Shown: positions 26,525-35,290, counted from the first letter of the stretch. The stretch is 64,000 nt of DNA from Planctomycetaceae bacterium (GCA_041398825.1 JAWKTX010000009.1:248001-312000); one strand, 5' to 3'. The notes: a model not told the origin generated them from the sequence alone. A program made the numbers and translations.

Positions 26525-26844
26525 CTGGGGGTTATCCGAAGGGAGGAGTCTGAGGAACAAGAAGAATAGTCGTTTTGTTCGGATGTAAGATTGTTCAGAA
26601 TAAGTAGAGTTGAAGTTCTGCGTAAAAAGTGAATATTACTCAGACTGTTGCCTTTGAAGGAATGGCCTGGCCGGTGCCCGCAGTTTTGTCGACGATGCAC
26701 CGAAGAGAGGTTTGTTTTTCCTTTGAAATCGTCGATTCTGTGGTTCAATGTTGCCTCAGAAAACCTCCGCGTGCTCATCACAGGATGACGTGCTGACTGA
26801 CGTGAGGTCGGTTGTTGTTTCGCAGATTATTGCCAGGGGACACG
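26525..26844. other. Divergent intergenic region, 320 bp
   Basis: It contains the promoters of the symporter (minus) and SDR (plus) genes. The strongest local signal is AGGGGA, five nt before the SDR start at 26845. I could not place a convincing -35/-10 pair or operator. Confidence 0.4.
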
Positions 26845-28335
26845 ATGTACACACTCTTGACTGGTGCCACAGGGCTGGTTGGACGTTATCTGGTTCGAGA
26901 TCTTTTGCTGAATGAACACCAATTGGCGGTGGTCGTGCGCCCATCGCGGCGTCAATCCGCATCAGACCGAATGGAGGAAATCCTTCAGCACTGGGAACGC
27001 GAACTTGGCCGCGCTTTGCCGCGACCGGTCGTAATTTCAGGAGACATTTGCCAGCCAGGTTTTGGCTTCAGCGAAGAAGACGCCGAATGGGTGAGCGAGA
27101 ACTGTTCCAGCATCATCCACAGTGCTGCGATCCTGGAATTCTACGGAAAGGATCGCGCAGGGGAACCGTGGCGAACGAACCTGAATGGTACTGAAAACAT
27201 GATCGCGCTGTGTCGTGATCTCAGGATTCACGACATCCACTACGTGTCTACTGCCTATGTCGCGGGAATCCAGGAAGGTCGTGTCATGGAAAGCAGTCTG
27301 TCTGCCGGGCAGACTTTCCGCAATGACTACGAAGAAAGTAAGTTCCTCGCAGAGTCACTGGTCCGGCAGATCGATTTCGCAGACCACGTTACGGTCTATC
27401 GTCCCGCCGTCATTGCAGGCGATTCCAGGACCGGGTACACAAATACCTACCACGGAATTTATCTGTACCTTCGACTCATGGCTCTGATGATTCCGGCTAT
27501 CCCATTGAACGAGGACGGAAAGCATCCAACCCCAATTCGACTGCGAATGACGGGTGACGAACGCCGGAACATTATTCCTGTCGAGTGGGTATCGGCGGTC
27601 ATGACTCGTATCTTCGAATCCCCGGAAGCACGCGGTCTTACGTTTCACATCGCTCCTGACCACCCAATCAAAGTCCGTCAGATCATTCAGTACTGTGCTG
27701 ATTTCTTCAATTCAACGGGTGCTGAATTCATCGGAGCAGATGCGCCGGAACCAGCAGCAGTCAGTCGGGAAGAAAACGAAGACCAGTACATGTTTGAGCG
27801 TTTGTACAAGGAGAACATGGAGACCTATGCTCCGTACGAACGCACCGACAACATCTTTGACCTGACAAACACGAAGCGATTTGCCGGCGACATTGTGTGT
27901 CCAGTCATTGACGAGACAGTGATGCATCGCTACATCGAGTATGGCAACGAGGACCGATGGGGCAAGCGAAAGCTGGAGTGGGTTGAGCCTGCATTCGAAG
28001 CGATGGAAGTTCTGCATTCAGCCAGCAACACCAGCGCGATTCCGGAAAACACGGTCGGCATTGATCTTTCCGGACCAGGCGGGTTACAGGCAACGCTGCA
28101 GTTGTCAGCCGAAGGCATTTGTTCCGTTGAGCGTGGGTTGCCGCCTGCCGGGACGCCCGTCCTGCGAATGACAGCAGTGGACTTTGGGGCTTCGGCAAAG
28201 ACTCGGGTACCGGATATGGCACCCTGCTGGGATGACACCGATCCCGTGACCGCCGTACAGCTGTCAGAGTTGCTGATTTCTGCATTGCAGATTTCCGAGC
28301 TGGAAACCGAGCAGAAGGCGACCGAAGCGAAGTAG
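26845..28335 (+). CDS. Extended SDR reductase (fatty-acyl/thioester reductase-like)
   Basis: A 496-residue protein. The N-terminal Rossmann motif is MYTLLTGATGLVGRYLV (TGxxGxxG at 6-13). The active-site pair is Tyr162-x3-Lys166 in NDYEESKFLAE, with HYVSTAYVAG supplying the Ser/Thr. This matches the NAD-binding-4/male-sterility group, which includes fatty-acyl-CoA and thioester reductases. Residues after about 395 form a separate domain, with GGLQATLQLSAEG and VLRMTAVDFGA that resemble an SCP2-like lipid-binding fold; this is a guess. The start at 26845 has AGGGGA upstream; an in-frame start at 26812 is less likely. It lies divergent to a symporter and near the LuxE-like pair, so it may reduce a lipid-type substrate. 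A canonical terminator follows. Confidence 0.83.
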   Translation: MYTLLTGATGLVGRYLVRDLLLNEHQLAVVVRPSRRQSASDRMEEILQHWERELGRALPRPVVISGDICQPGFGFSEEDAEWVSENCSSIIHSAAILEFYGKDRAGEPWRTNLNGTENMIALCRDLRIHDIHYVSTAYVAGIQEGRVMESSLSAGQTFRNDYEESKFLAESLVRQIDFADHVTVYRPAVIAGDSRTGYTNTYHGIYLYLRLMALMIPAIPLNEDGKHPTPIRLRMTGDERRNIIPVEWVSAVMTRIFESPEARGLTFHIAPDHPIKVRQIIQYCADFFNSTGAEFIGADAPEPAAVSREENEDQYMFERLYKENMETYAPYERTDNIFDLTNTKRFAGDIVCPVIDETVMHRYIEYGNEDRWGKRKLEWVEPAFEAMEVLHSASNTSAIPENTVGIDLSGPGGLQATLQLSAEGICSVERGLPPAGTPVLRMTAVDFGASAKTRVPDMAPCWDDTDPVTAVQLSELLISALQISELETEQKATEAK

Positions 28336-28369
28336 CCCCAGGGAAATACCACTGAACAGAAACGAAGCG

Positions 28370-28400
28370 GAGCCGCTCAGATTTGAGCGGCTCTTTTTTT
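28370..28400 (+). terminator. Rho-independent terminator of the SDR gene
   Basis: GAGCCGCTCA (28370-28379) pairs with TGAGCGGCTC (28384-28393), a 10-bp stem with a 4-nt loop, followed by seven T. It is the clearest intrinsic terminator in the window. Confidence 0.95.
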
Positions 28401-28427
28401 CTTGCCGCTTGCTCGACAGACGCCAGT

Positions 28428-30296
28428 TTATTGAAGTCGGCTCACAACCTTTCTGAGTCCCTTCTGAATTGCTGCAGGCTCCGGATCTTCAAACGGTAGT
28501 GCCTTCAGGAATTCCACCAGATCCGCTATTTCCGATTCGTTCAGGCCGCTGGTTACCCCATGTTGATCGTCCTTGTTCCATGTTGTTAACACATCGGTCA
28601 GAGTCTCTGCTTTTCCATGGTGCAGGTAAGGCCCGGATCGGTAGATGCCCAGAAGCGTTGGCGTGTCGTAGGCGGGTGCCATCAATTCTGATGGGTCGTC
28701 ATGGCCGGTACCAACATCGTGCCGAACAATCTGTTCGGTCGGGCGTGGTTGCGAGTCTGTATAGAACGGGCCACTGTGGCACGACGCGCATTTTGTTCGA
28801 TCTGAATGGAATAGTTGCTGGCCGCGTCGAGCAGCCTCCGAAAGCCCATTCTTCGAATGAGGACTGAGCGTGAATTTGTGTGAATTTGTATAAGCTGCCA
28901 GAGCGTCCAATGCCTTGCTTTTGCCACTGATGGGATCGCCGAGCGCATCGGGCAACGCTCCGCGCATTAGCCCCCGCCCCTGCATCAGTTGCCCGCGGAC
29001 AGTGTGTTCAAAATCCTGTACCTCGTCGCGATCGGCAGACCAGTGGACAGGATGTGTCCAGCCAAGTCCCGCGAGAGGTTGAGTACTTCGCAAACCTTCT
29101 GGTTGCTGCCACGTGCGACCATCGGCGTCACCATCGGGATGACAGCTTGAGCAGGAGATCCAGTTTCTGGAAGACATCGGCTGAAGAGCTGTGTAGAAGA
29201 GCTTCTTTCCGAGAAGCGCGTCTTCGGTCAGGGGATTCTGAGTCACTTTCTCGGAAGCAATCACTTTCAGGCTGGCCGGATCAATTGCCACCACCTCGAA
29301 ATCCAGTGCGTTGTACACCAGTATTGCAGCCCCGTCATTTGTGTACCGAACAGCTCGTGGATTGTTGCCCAGTGGAATCGATGCCGCATAGTCCAGTTCC
29401 GAATAGTCATCGTTGATAACCCGGCAGAGAAACATGTCGTTTGTCGCCCCAAAGATGACTGCAATTGTGCTGTCGTCCGGCGAAACGGCTGTTTCCCATG
29501 GATTTGCGGTGACTCTCGCACCTCGAATCGAATCCATCGGAACGCGAACCCGTTGCCCCGATTTTTCCCCCTGCAGCGTCGCAACCGAAACGTACGGAAA
29601 GATCGAACCGTTTCCGTGTGCAGCTGTGACTCGCGAACGAATATGAGTCAGATACGCCTTTCGTTCATTGTTCGATAACGTCACCTGCCGACACAGATTG
29701 TCTGTTGAGGCTGGTTCCCAGGACCTCTTCAGGGTCCCGTCGACTGTAGAGACCTCCACAAGTCGTGATGTTAGATATTCGGTGACAAACAGAGCGGTCG
29801 AATCCGAGTTGATTGCGATCCCGCGCGGCATGGCCCCGACAGTCCAGGCAGCATCCTGTTGCCACGTTGATGTGTTGATCCGAACGACCTGTCCGGGATA
29901 CTCAAGGGTGACATAGGCAAATCGACCATCTTCGGAGCACACGACCCCATAGGGTTCGTCAAATACATTGATTTGCTGCGTCACTGTCGCCTTTTCGGCG
30001 TCAATCACGCTAACGACATCGTCCCCGTAGACGCAGCACAGAAGTTGCTTTGTTCCGGGTATCCACGCCACACCTTCCGGGTGAACACCAACCGGAACTT
30101 CCGAAATTTTCTTCATCTCAGGCCAGGACAGTATGGTTACGGAACCACTGTCGCGGTTCGAACATGCGATCAGTGTGTTGCTGCTGTCGATCGCCAGAAG
30201 ACTATTTGACTGGCCAGCCTGAACCCGCGAAGAAACGCCGCAGGTCAAGGGCAGGATTAAGCCCAGCATGAACAGACGGAGGAAACGAGGACACAT
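28428..30296 (-). CDS. Exported YncE-like beta-propeller fused to di-haem cytochrome c
   Basis: A 622-residue protein from the ATG at 30296 (AGGTGA Shine-Dalgarno), with a signal peptide (FLRLFMLGLILPLTCGVSS). Residues about 35-350 form beta-propeller blades with repeated motifs such as GVHPEGVAWIPGTKQLLC, EPYGVVCSEDGRFAYVT and MPRGIAINSDSTALFVTE. The C-terminal part has two haem-attachment sites, CSSCH (382-386) and CASCH (503-507), in the arrangement of the di-haem peroxidase/MauG-like cytochrome family. It would carry out periplasmic electron transfer or peroxide reduction; the propeller may bind a partner. Upstream is a small ORF that ends within its ribosome site. The SDR gene converges from the left with a terminator between. 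Confidence 0.88.
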   Translation of the reverse strand: MCPRFLRLFMLGLILPLTCGVSSRVQAGQSNSLLAIDSSNTLIACSNRDSGSVTILSWPEMKKISEVPVGVHPEGVAWIPGTKQLLCCVYGDDVVSVIDAEKATVTQQINVFDEPYGVVCSEDGRFAYVTLEYPGQVVRINTSTWQQDAAWTVGAMPRGIAINSDSTALFVTEYLTSRLVEVSTVDGTLKRSWEPASTDNLCRQVTLSNNERKAYLTHIRSRVTAAHGNGSIFPYVSVATLQGEKSGQRVRVPMDSIRGARVTANPWETAVSPDDSTIAVIFGATNDMFLCRVINDDYSELDYAASIPLGNNPRAVRYTNDGAAILVYNALDFEVVAIDPASLKVIASEKVTQNPLTEDALLGKKLFYTALQPMSSRNWISCSSCHPDGDADGRTWQQPEGLRSTQPLAGLGWTHPVHWSADRDEVQDFEHTVRGQLMQGRGLMRGALPDALGDPISGKSKALDALAAYTNSHKFTLSPHSKNGLSEAARRGQQLFHSDRTKCASCHSGPFYTDSQPRPTEQIVRHDVGTGHDDPSELMAPAYDTPTLLGIYRSGPYLHHGKAETLTDVLTTWNKDDQHGVTSGLNESEIADLVEFLKALPFEDPEPAAIQKGLRKVVSRLQ

Positions 30297-30303
30297 AGTG
30301 AAG

Positions 30304-30540
30304 TCACCTGTTGGGAATGTTCGACTCATAGCAGTGCGTGCCGTTAACGAAGAAATTCAGGCCAATCTGATGTCGCAGGATCATATCAGAATAGCCAGTC
30401 GGCCCGAAAGCTGCGCGGCAAACATTGCTGGTCCACCCAATGGGCTCCACCGTTCGATCCCGTTGGCATGGATTTTGAATCATTTCGAGGTCGTACAAAT
30501 CTGGCAATGGAACCAGAATACTCTGAGGCTGAACGGCCAT
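30304..30540 (-). CDS. Small unknown ORF upstream of the cytochrome gene
   Basis: A 78-residue frame with an ATG at 30540. Its TGA stop (30304-30306) is embedded in AGGTGA, the likely ribosome site of the cytochrome gene 8 nt on, which is the usual geometry of translational coupling. The translation (ending FFVNGTHCYESNIPNR) contains no obvious signal or domain, and a Shine-Dalgarno sequence before its own ATG is weak. It may be a real small protein or a chance frame in a 280-bp divergent region. Confidence 0.4.
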   Translation of the reverse strand: MAVQPQSILVPLPDLYDLEMIQNPCQRDRTVEPIGWTSNVCRAAFGPTGYSDMILRHQIGLNFFVNGTHCYESNIPNR

Positions 30541-30577
30541 TTCTTTACAGCTGTCGTTGATAATCTCGTTTCCGCAA

Positions 30578-31849
30578 ATGCGTTATTTACTTTTCGAAGA
30601 TGAACTCACCGACGATTTGTCTCCTCTGACGCTGCTGCGACCTTCGTTTGAGCTGGTGTGCGGTCGTGATTGCCTTCGGCGCCGAGTGGAACGATGGTTC
30701 CCCGGTGCTCACTGGGGTGTTTGGGTCCGATCGCATTTGGTGGCGGTTTACCGAGAGCAGTTTCCTGATGCTCACGTCAACCAGTTGAACTGGCTGCAGC
30801 ATCACTCGACGTTGCTGATGAATGGACGCTGGTTGCCGGATGCCAGAATTGATCCCTCCCAACTGGACCTCGACAGCGCCGGATTTATCGATGGACATCT
30901 TGCGTGGATTGCACTTGCCCCGGAAGAATTGAGCCTGCTTACCGAACAGGACTTCAGCTCCACGCTGCTCTTGCTGGCCCGAAGTCGACGCGTTGTCGAA
31001 GCAGGTGGCAGCATTATCCGTTATCCATGGGACCTGGTCAGTCGGAACTCTACGCAGCTGGTTCGAGATTTCCGGGACGAAGGGCTTTCTCAATCCACAA
31101 GTAGTCCTCAGGTTGTGATTCTGGGAGATCCGCAGGACGTCTATATTTCAGAATCAGCGAGGATCGATCCGTTTGTTGTGATCGATGCAACATCCGGACC
31201 TGTGTCTATCGACCGCGATGCCGAAGTGCAGGCATTCACGCGTATTGATGGGCCCTGTCATATCGGTAGAGGGGCAAGAGTCTACCGTGCGATGATTCGA
31301 GGCGGCACAACGGTCGGAGCGTACTGTCGTGTTGGTGGCGAAATCGAAGAGTCGATTCTTCATAGCTACGTGAACAAATACCACGAGGGGTTCCTTGGCC
31401 ACAGCTACGTTTGCCCCTGGGTGAATCTTGGTGCAATGACATCTACCTCTGACCTGAAGAGCGACTACAGTTGTGTACGCGTTCCTCTGAAAGGTAAATC
31501 CATCGATTCACAGATGATGAAGGTCGGTTCGTTTATCGGCGACCATACAAAAACTGCCATCGACAGCATGTTCAATACGGGCAGTTCCATAGGCATTATG
31601 GCGATGGTGCTTCCCGGAGGTCGGCTTCTGCCACGTCATATCCCTTCATTCTGTAACATAAGTTTCGGCGAACTGGCTGCTGACTGGCCGCTGGAAAACA
31701 GCCTTGCCTCCGCTGCAATTGCCATGCAGCGAAGAGACCAGACTCTGACCGCTGCCATGGAAACCCTGATTCGCACAGTCTACCTGCAAACTGAAGCGGA
31801 ACGCGATGCTGCGATGGAAAGAGCCAGGCAACGTCGCAGCGTGATGTGA
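30578..31849 (+). CDS. GlmU-like putative sugar nucleotidyltransferase with left-handed beta-helix
   Basis: A 423-residue protein. The N-terminal part (YLLFEDEL, then LSPLTLLRPSFELVCG) follows the NTP_transf_4/GlmU-related subgroup, which lacks the usual LAGGxGTRM loop. From about 190 on, hexapeptide-like turns form a left-handed beta-helix (VYISESARIDPFVVID, GPVSIDRDAEVQAFTRI, CHIGRGARVYRAMIRGG). The conserved segments VNKYHEGFLGHSYVCPW and TKTAIDSMFNTGSSIGI match GlmU-type proteins. It probably activates or acetylates a sugar phosphate, but the missing loop makes the chemistry uncertain. The ATG at 30578 was chosen over TTG at 30557. The cytochrome gene diverges to the left. Confidence 0.82.
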   Translation: MRYLLFEDELTDDLSPLTLLRPSFELVCGRDCLRRRVERWFPGAHWGVWVRSHLVAVYREQFPDAHVNQLNWLQHHSTLLMNGRWLPDARIDPSQLDLDSAGFIDGHLAWIALAPEELSLLTEQDFSSTLLLLARSRRVVEAGGSIIRYPWDLVSRNSTQLVRDFRDEGLSQSTSSPQVVILGDPQDVYISESARIDPFVVIDATSGPVSIDRDAEVQAFTRIDGPCHIGRGARVYRAMIRGGTTVGAYCRVGGEIEESILHSYVNKYHEGFLGHSYVCPWVNLGAMTSTSDLKSDYSCVRVPLKGKSIDSQMMKVGSFIGDHTKTAIDSMFNTGSSIGIMAMVLPGGRLLPRHIPSFCNISFGELAADWPLENSLASAAIAMQRRDQTLTAAMETLIRTVYLQTEAERDAAMERARQRRSVM

Positions 31850-32071
31850 TCAGCGATCCCTGACGCAATCGCTTATGGACACTTTACTGCACGACTAAGT
31901 CACCCGGGTCGGAGCACATGGCCTGCTGAACGCGCTTGACGTATAGCTTCCTAGCATTGGATTTACTGCCTGCTGAACTCCGCGAAATGCTGCATACTTC
32001 TTTCGTACGAATCGTCTCTTGCGGTACTTTGACCGCATGTTCGCCGTTCCGCTAAACTCGGAGGCCTGAAG

Positions 32072-32137
32072 ATGATTCAATGGGAACAGAAAATGAAATC
32101 AAACAGCAGTGGGCATCGAACGCAAGGCACATCATGA
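32072..32137 (+). CDS. Short leader ORF overlapping the modB-like start
   Basis: ATG at 32072 is preceded by GGAGG (32060-32064), with ideal 7-nt spacing. The 21-codon frame begins MIQWEQKMKSNSS and ends in TGA at 32135-32137, overlapping the downstream ATG at 32134 as ATGA. It may couple translation of the permease gene, or it could be a decoy. No function for the peptide is apparent. Confidence 0.5.
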   Translation: MIQWEQKMKSNSSGHRTQGTS

Positions 32138-32997
32138 CCGATGACGCATCGAATCCAGGTGCCTTATCGCAGCAAATTGCTCTGAAGCGAAGTGGCCGAT
32201 CTGATGTCCCGTTCTTTCTTGTGATGGGCGGATTATCGTCCTGCTTTATCGTCCTGATTGTCCTGATGCTCGCCGCAGATCTGCTGTTTACTTCGGTGGC
32301 TGATTTCAAAGAGGCGTTGTTGAAGCCGGAAATCCAGCAGGCGTTTCGGCTGACGCTGCTGTCCTGCTCTATATCCGCATTGTTGTCCGTTTGGGTGGCA
32401 GTTCCACTCGGATACCTGCTGTCCAGATATCAGTTTCCCGGCCGCTGGGTTGTGGACACGCTTGTTGATATTCCTGTCGTACTGCCGCCGCTCGTTTTGG
32501 GGTTAAGCCTGCTGATTCTGTTTCACTTAAAGATCAACGGGTGGGAGCTGGAAACCTGGTTGCGGCAAGACCTTCATTATCCGGTCACGTATCAGGTTCG
32601 CGCGGTGATTCTGGCACAGTTCAGCGTGGCGTGTGCCTTTGCGGTTCGAACGATGCGTGTTACTTTTGATCAAATTAACCCGCGGGCAGAAGATGTGGCG
32701 AGAACTCTCGGATGCACTCGCAGTCAGGCGTTCTTGCGTGTCGCATTGCCTCAGGCATGGCGCGGGATCATGGCCGCTGGAACAATTGCCTGGGCAAGAG
32801 CTATGGGGGAATTCGGTCCCATCCTGGTGTTTGCCGGCGCGACACGAATGCGGACAGAAGTCCTGTCTACCACTGTCTTCCTCGAACTCAGCATTGGCAA
32901 CCTGAACGCGGCTGTGGCAGTTTCGCTGCTGATGGTGCTGATGGCATCGATCGTGTTGCTGATTCTTCGTGGCCTTGGGACAAGGCTGACAGCATGA
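32134..32997 (+). CDS. ModB-like ABC transporter permease
   Basis: A 287-residue inner-membrane permease if begun at the coupled ATG at 32134; an earlier in-frame ATG at 32080 would add 18 residues but sits 15 nt from the Shine-Dalgarno sequence. Six hydrophobic segments are present. The coupling loop is ARTLGCTRSQAFLRVALPQ (EAA-type), followed by MGEFGPILVFAG and ATRMRTEVL, as in the molybdate/tungstate permeases ModB and WtpB. The gene overlaps the ATPase gene by four bases (ATGA). No substrate-binding protein (ModA) is present in the window, so the substrate assignment depends on permease similarity only. Confidence 0.85.
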   Translation: MTDDASNPGALSQQIALKRSGRSDVPFFLVMGGLSSCFIVLIVLMLAADLLFTSVADFKEALLKPEIQQAFRLTLLSCSISALLSVWVAVPLGYLLSRYQFPGRWVVDTLVDIPVVLPPLVLGLSLLILFHLKINGWELETWLRQDLHYPVTYQVRAVILAQFSVACAFAVRTMRVTFDQINPRAEDVARTLGCTRSQAFLRVALPQAWRGIMAAGTIAWARAMGEFGPILVFAGATRMRTEVLSTTVFLELSIGNLNAAVAVSLLMVLMASIVLLILRGLGTRLTA

Positions 32998-33632
32998 TTG
33001 AGCTAAAGGATGTGACAATTGCCGCCGGTGATTTTCGACTCACGCAATTGTCCTTTTGCATTGAAACCGGTGAGCATGTTGCACTGATGGGGCGAACCGG
33101 GAGGGGTAAGACTACGATTCTCGAAGCGATTTGCGGCCTGCGCAGGATTGATTCCGGTGCCATCCTGATTCACGGTGTCGACGTAACGGACTGGTCCCCG
33201 CGCGACAGGCAGGTTGGATATGTACCTCAGGATCTTGCTTTGTTTCCAACATTAACGGTGCGCGAACACCTCGCCTTTGCACTGGAAATCCGAAAGGTAT
33301 CTGCTTCGGGAATTTCGGAACGAGTGAACGAACTCTCTGATTTACTTGGCATTCGGCATCTGCTGGCTCGGCGCATCCAGGGACTCAGCGGAGGAGAGTC
33401 TCAACGCGTGGCACTGGGGCGTGCTTTATCATTTCGTCCGACGGTGCTGTTGCTCGACGAGCCGCTTAGTGCGTTAGACCAGGAAACTCGACTGGAAATG
33501 CAGACGCTGCTTCAATCTCTGAAGACGACGGCGCAGGTCACGACGCTGCATGTAACGCACAGCGAAGAGGAAGCGAATCTGGTGGCTGACAGACGCCTGA
33601 TTCTTACTGACGGGCGTGTGATGGATACCTGA
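32994..33632 (+). CDS. ModC-like ABC transporter ATPase
   Basis: A 212-residue ATP-binding subunit. Walker A is GRTGRGKT (33-40), the Q-loop is Gln79, the signature is LSGGE (131-135), Walker B is VLLLDEP (151-157) and the switch histidine is His188. It lacks the C-terminal molybdate-binding domain of classical ModC, and is at the short end for the family. It starts with ATG at 32994, overlapping the permease stop by ATGA, so the pair is translationally coupled. Together they form a transporter importing an oxyanion or related small anion; the binding protein must be encoded elsewhere. A longer in-frame upstream extension lies inside the permease gene and was rejected. Confidence 0.88.
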   Translation: MIELKDVTIAAGDFRLTQLSFCIETGEHVALMGRTGRGKTTILEAICGLRRIDSGAILIHGVDVTDWSPRDRQVGYVPQDLALFPTLTVREHLAFALEIRKVSASGISERVNELSDLLGIRHLLARRIQGLSGGESQRVALGRALSFRPTVLLLDEPLSALDQETRLEMQTLLQSLKTTAQVTTLHVTHSEEEANLVADRRLILTDGRVMDT

Positions 33633-33742
33633 TGGCTTTTTGTTTCCGGCAACCCGCTGTTCAGGCTGAACCTGATTGGTCTGCGTGTGTCAATGAGGAT
33701 GTCACAGCAACTGAGCCGAATGAATGGCTGCGGTTTCTGAAT

Positions 33743-33827
33743 GGAAGGTAGCCGGATAAGGTTTGCCGGACCGCATTGCTAACGCGGTTCTCTTCTGGAG
33801 ATGAGGGTTCGAACCCCTTGCCTTCCG
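33743..33827 (+). tRNA. tRNA-Ser (anticodon GCT)
   Basis: An 85-nt cloverleaf: acceptor GGAAGGT pairs with GCCTTCC (G-U at the last pair), discriminator G. The D-stem is CCGG/CCGG. The anticodon loop is TTGCTAA with anticodon GCT. A long variable arm (TCTC, loop, GAGA) marks class II serine, and the T-loop is TTCGAAC. The 3' CCA is not encoded. It stands in a 229-bp gap between the transporter and mgtE. Confidence 0.95.
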
Positions 33828-33861
33828 CTGATAACAAGTCGGTACACCGGAGGTGCATCTG

Positions 33862-35238
33862 TCAGGACAGTGTATAGATGGCTATTTGAAAGAAGATCGT
33901 CACAGCGAGAATGTCGAGTATCGATGCAATCAGGGCATTGGACATGATGGCTGGATCCAACCCCAGACGCTGCAATATCAGGGGCAGGACTGCCCCGAAT
34001 GACGTTCCGAGCACTACTACACTGACCACGGTACCACCGATAACGGCCGCTTCCTGCCAGCTCCGTCCGAACCAGAACAGCGTGAAGACGGTATCGATGG
34101 CTGCAAGTAACGCACCAAGAAGCAGGGCGACCCAGATTTCACGCGTGATGACGTCTCTGTGTTCGCGAAGGAGGGACTGGTTTCCGGAATCGGCGGGTTG
34201 CAGTGCAATCATGCGGATGAACAAGGTCGCTGATTGAGAACCGGTATTTCCACCGCTCGCCATGACCAGCGGGAGAAACATCAGAATCAACGCCGTGAGC
34301 TCACCTGCGGAACCCGTATAGTGGTCGAGTACCCTTGCGTTCGCCAGCGCCATAATTGACAGAAAGACCAGCCAAATTCCCCGCTTCCAGAGAATGGTCA
34401 GGATTGGTGTCTCCTCGTAGGCATCTTCGAGCGGCTGTACCCCGCCCTGCAGGTAGGCATCTTCTGTTGCCTCTTCCTGAACAACGTCCAGGGCGTCGTC
34501 GTGGGTCACGATACCAACGAGTCTGTCGTCGTCATCCACAATCGGAACGGCAAGAAAGTTGTATCTTGCGAGCTCCTGTGCAACGGCCTCTCGCTCATCC
34601 GAGACTCGCATGCGCACGACGTCCCGTTGCATGATTTCTGCAAGCAGGGTTTCTGGCTTTGCCAGGATAAGCTCACGAAGTGATATCAATCCCTCAAGAT
34701 GCCGATTATCGTCGAGAATGTAAACGTAGTAGATCGTCTCGCTGTTCGGTGCCTGAAGTCGAAGACGCTCGATAGCGTCACGAACGGTGATGTTGGCCGG
34801 AAGCGACGCATACTCCGTTGTCATGATCGCACCAGCGCTCCATTCGTCGTAGGAGAGCAATCGGCGAATATCGTTGCGTTCTGCCTTGGCAATCAACCTC
34901 AGGATATCTTCGCGGCGTTCCTGCGGGATTCGGGTCAGCAAGTCGACCCGGTCATCCGATGACATTTGTTCCAGCAACTCAGACAGACGTCCGGAATCCA
35001 GTGTTTCGACGAGCTCAGCCTGACGCCGCAGTGAAATATTCTCAAAGATTTCGACCCGCAGCTCGAGCTCGGCCTGGTCCAGTACTGTCCAGACCTGGTT
35101 GGTCTCAAGGTCCTCCAGCATCTCGGCGAGTTTGACCGGATGGACAACTTCACAGAATTCTGCCAGGCCGTGCCGATCTCCTTCCTGGAGCATCAGCTGC
35201 AGGTCCGGAAAAATCAGAGACTGGTAGGCATCCCGCAT
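33862..35238 (-). CDS. mgtE: MgtE-family magnesium transporter
   Basis: A 458-residue protein in the MgtE layout: an N-terminal helical MgtE_N domain (about 30-130, with DRVDLLTRIPQERREDILRL), two CBS domains (about 135-255, with YVYILDDNRHLEGLISL and AVPIVDDDDRLVGIVT), then five membrane helices from about 285. The pore signature PLVMASGGNTGSQS is present. The channel would admit Mg2+ gated by magnesium at the CBS region. Both ATG at 35238 and an upstream GTG at 35247 are possible starts. It follows rpsI on the same strand, but a strong terminator (35254-35290) lies just before it, so it likely has its own promoter or depends on read-through. Confidence 0.93.
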   Translation of the reverse strand: MRDAYQSLIFPDLQLMLQEGDRHGLAEFCEVVHPVKLAEMLEDLETNQVWTVLDQAELELRVEIFENISLRRQAELVETLDSGRLSELLEQMSSDDRVDLLTRIPQERREDILRLIAKAERNDIRRLLSYDEWSAGAIMTTEYASLPANITVRDAIERLRLQAPNSETIYYVYILDDNRHLEGLISLRELILAKPETLLAEIMQRDVVRMRVSDEREAVAQELARYNFLAVPIVDDDDRLVGIVTHDDALDVVQEEATEDAYLQGGVQPLEDAYEETPILTILWKRGIWLVFLSIMALANARVLDHYTGSAGELTALILMFLPLVMASGGNTGSQSATLFIRMIALQPADSGNQSLLREHRDVITREIWVALLLGALLAAIDTVFTLFWFGRSWQEAAVIGGTVVSVVVLGTSFGAVLPLILQRLGLDPAIMSNALIASILDILAVTIFFQIAIYTLS

Positions 35239-35253
35239 CCCAACCACTCGTTC

Positions 35254-35290
35254 AAAAAAAATCCCTGCCAGCGGAAACCCCGCAGCAGGG
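35254..35290 (-). terminator. Rho-independent terminator after rpsI
   Basis: On the minus strand, CCCTGC (35285-35290 complement) pairs with GCAGGG, with an inner GCGG/CCGC step, followed by a run of eight T ending at 35254. It lies 56 nt after the rpsI stop and only 16 nt before the mgtE ATG at 35238. Confidence 0.9.

Noticed and set aside
33661..33858. 65-residue minus-strand frame over the tRNA
   Set aside because: The region is explained by the tRNA-Ser cloverleaf.
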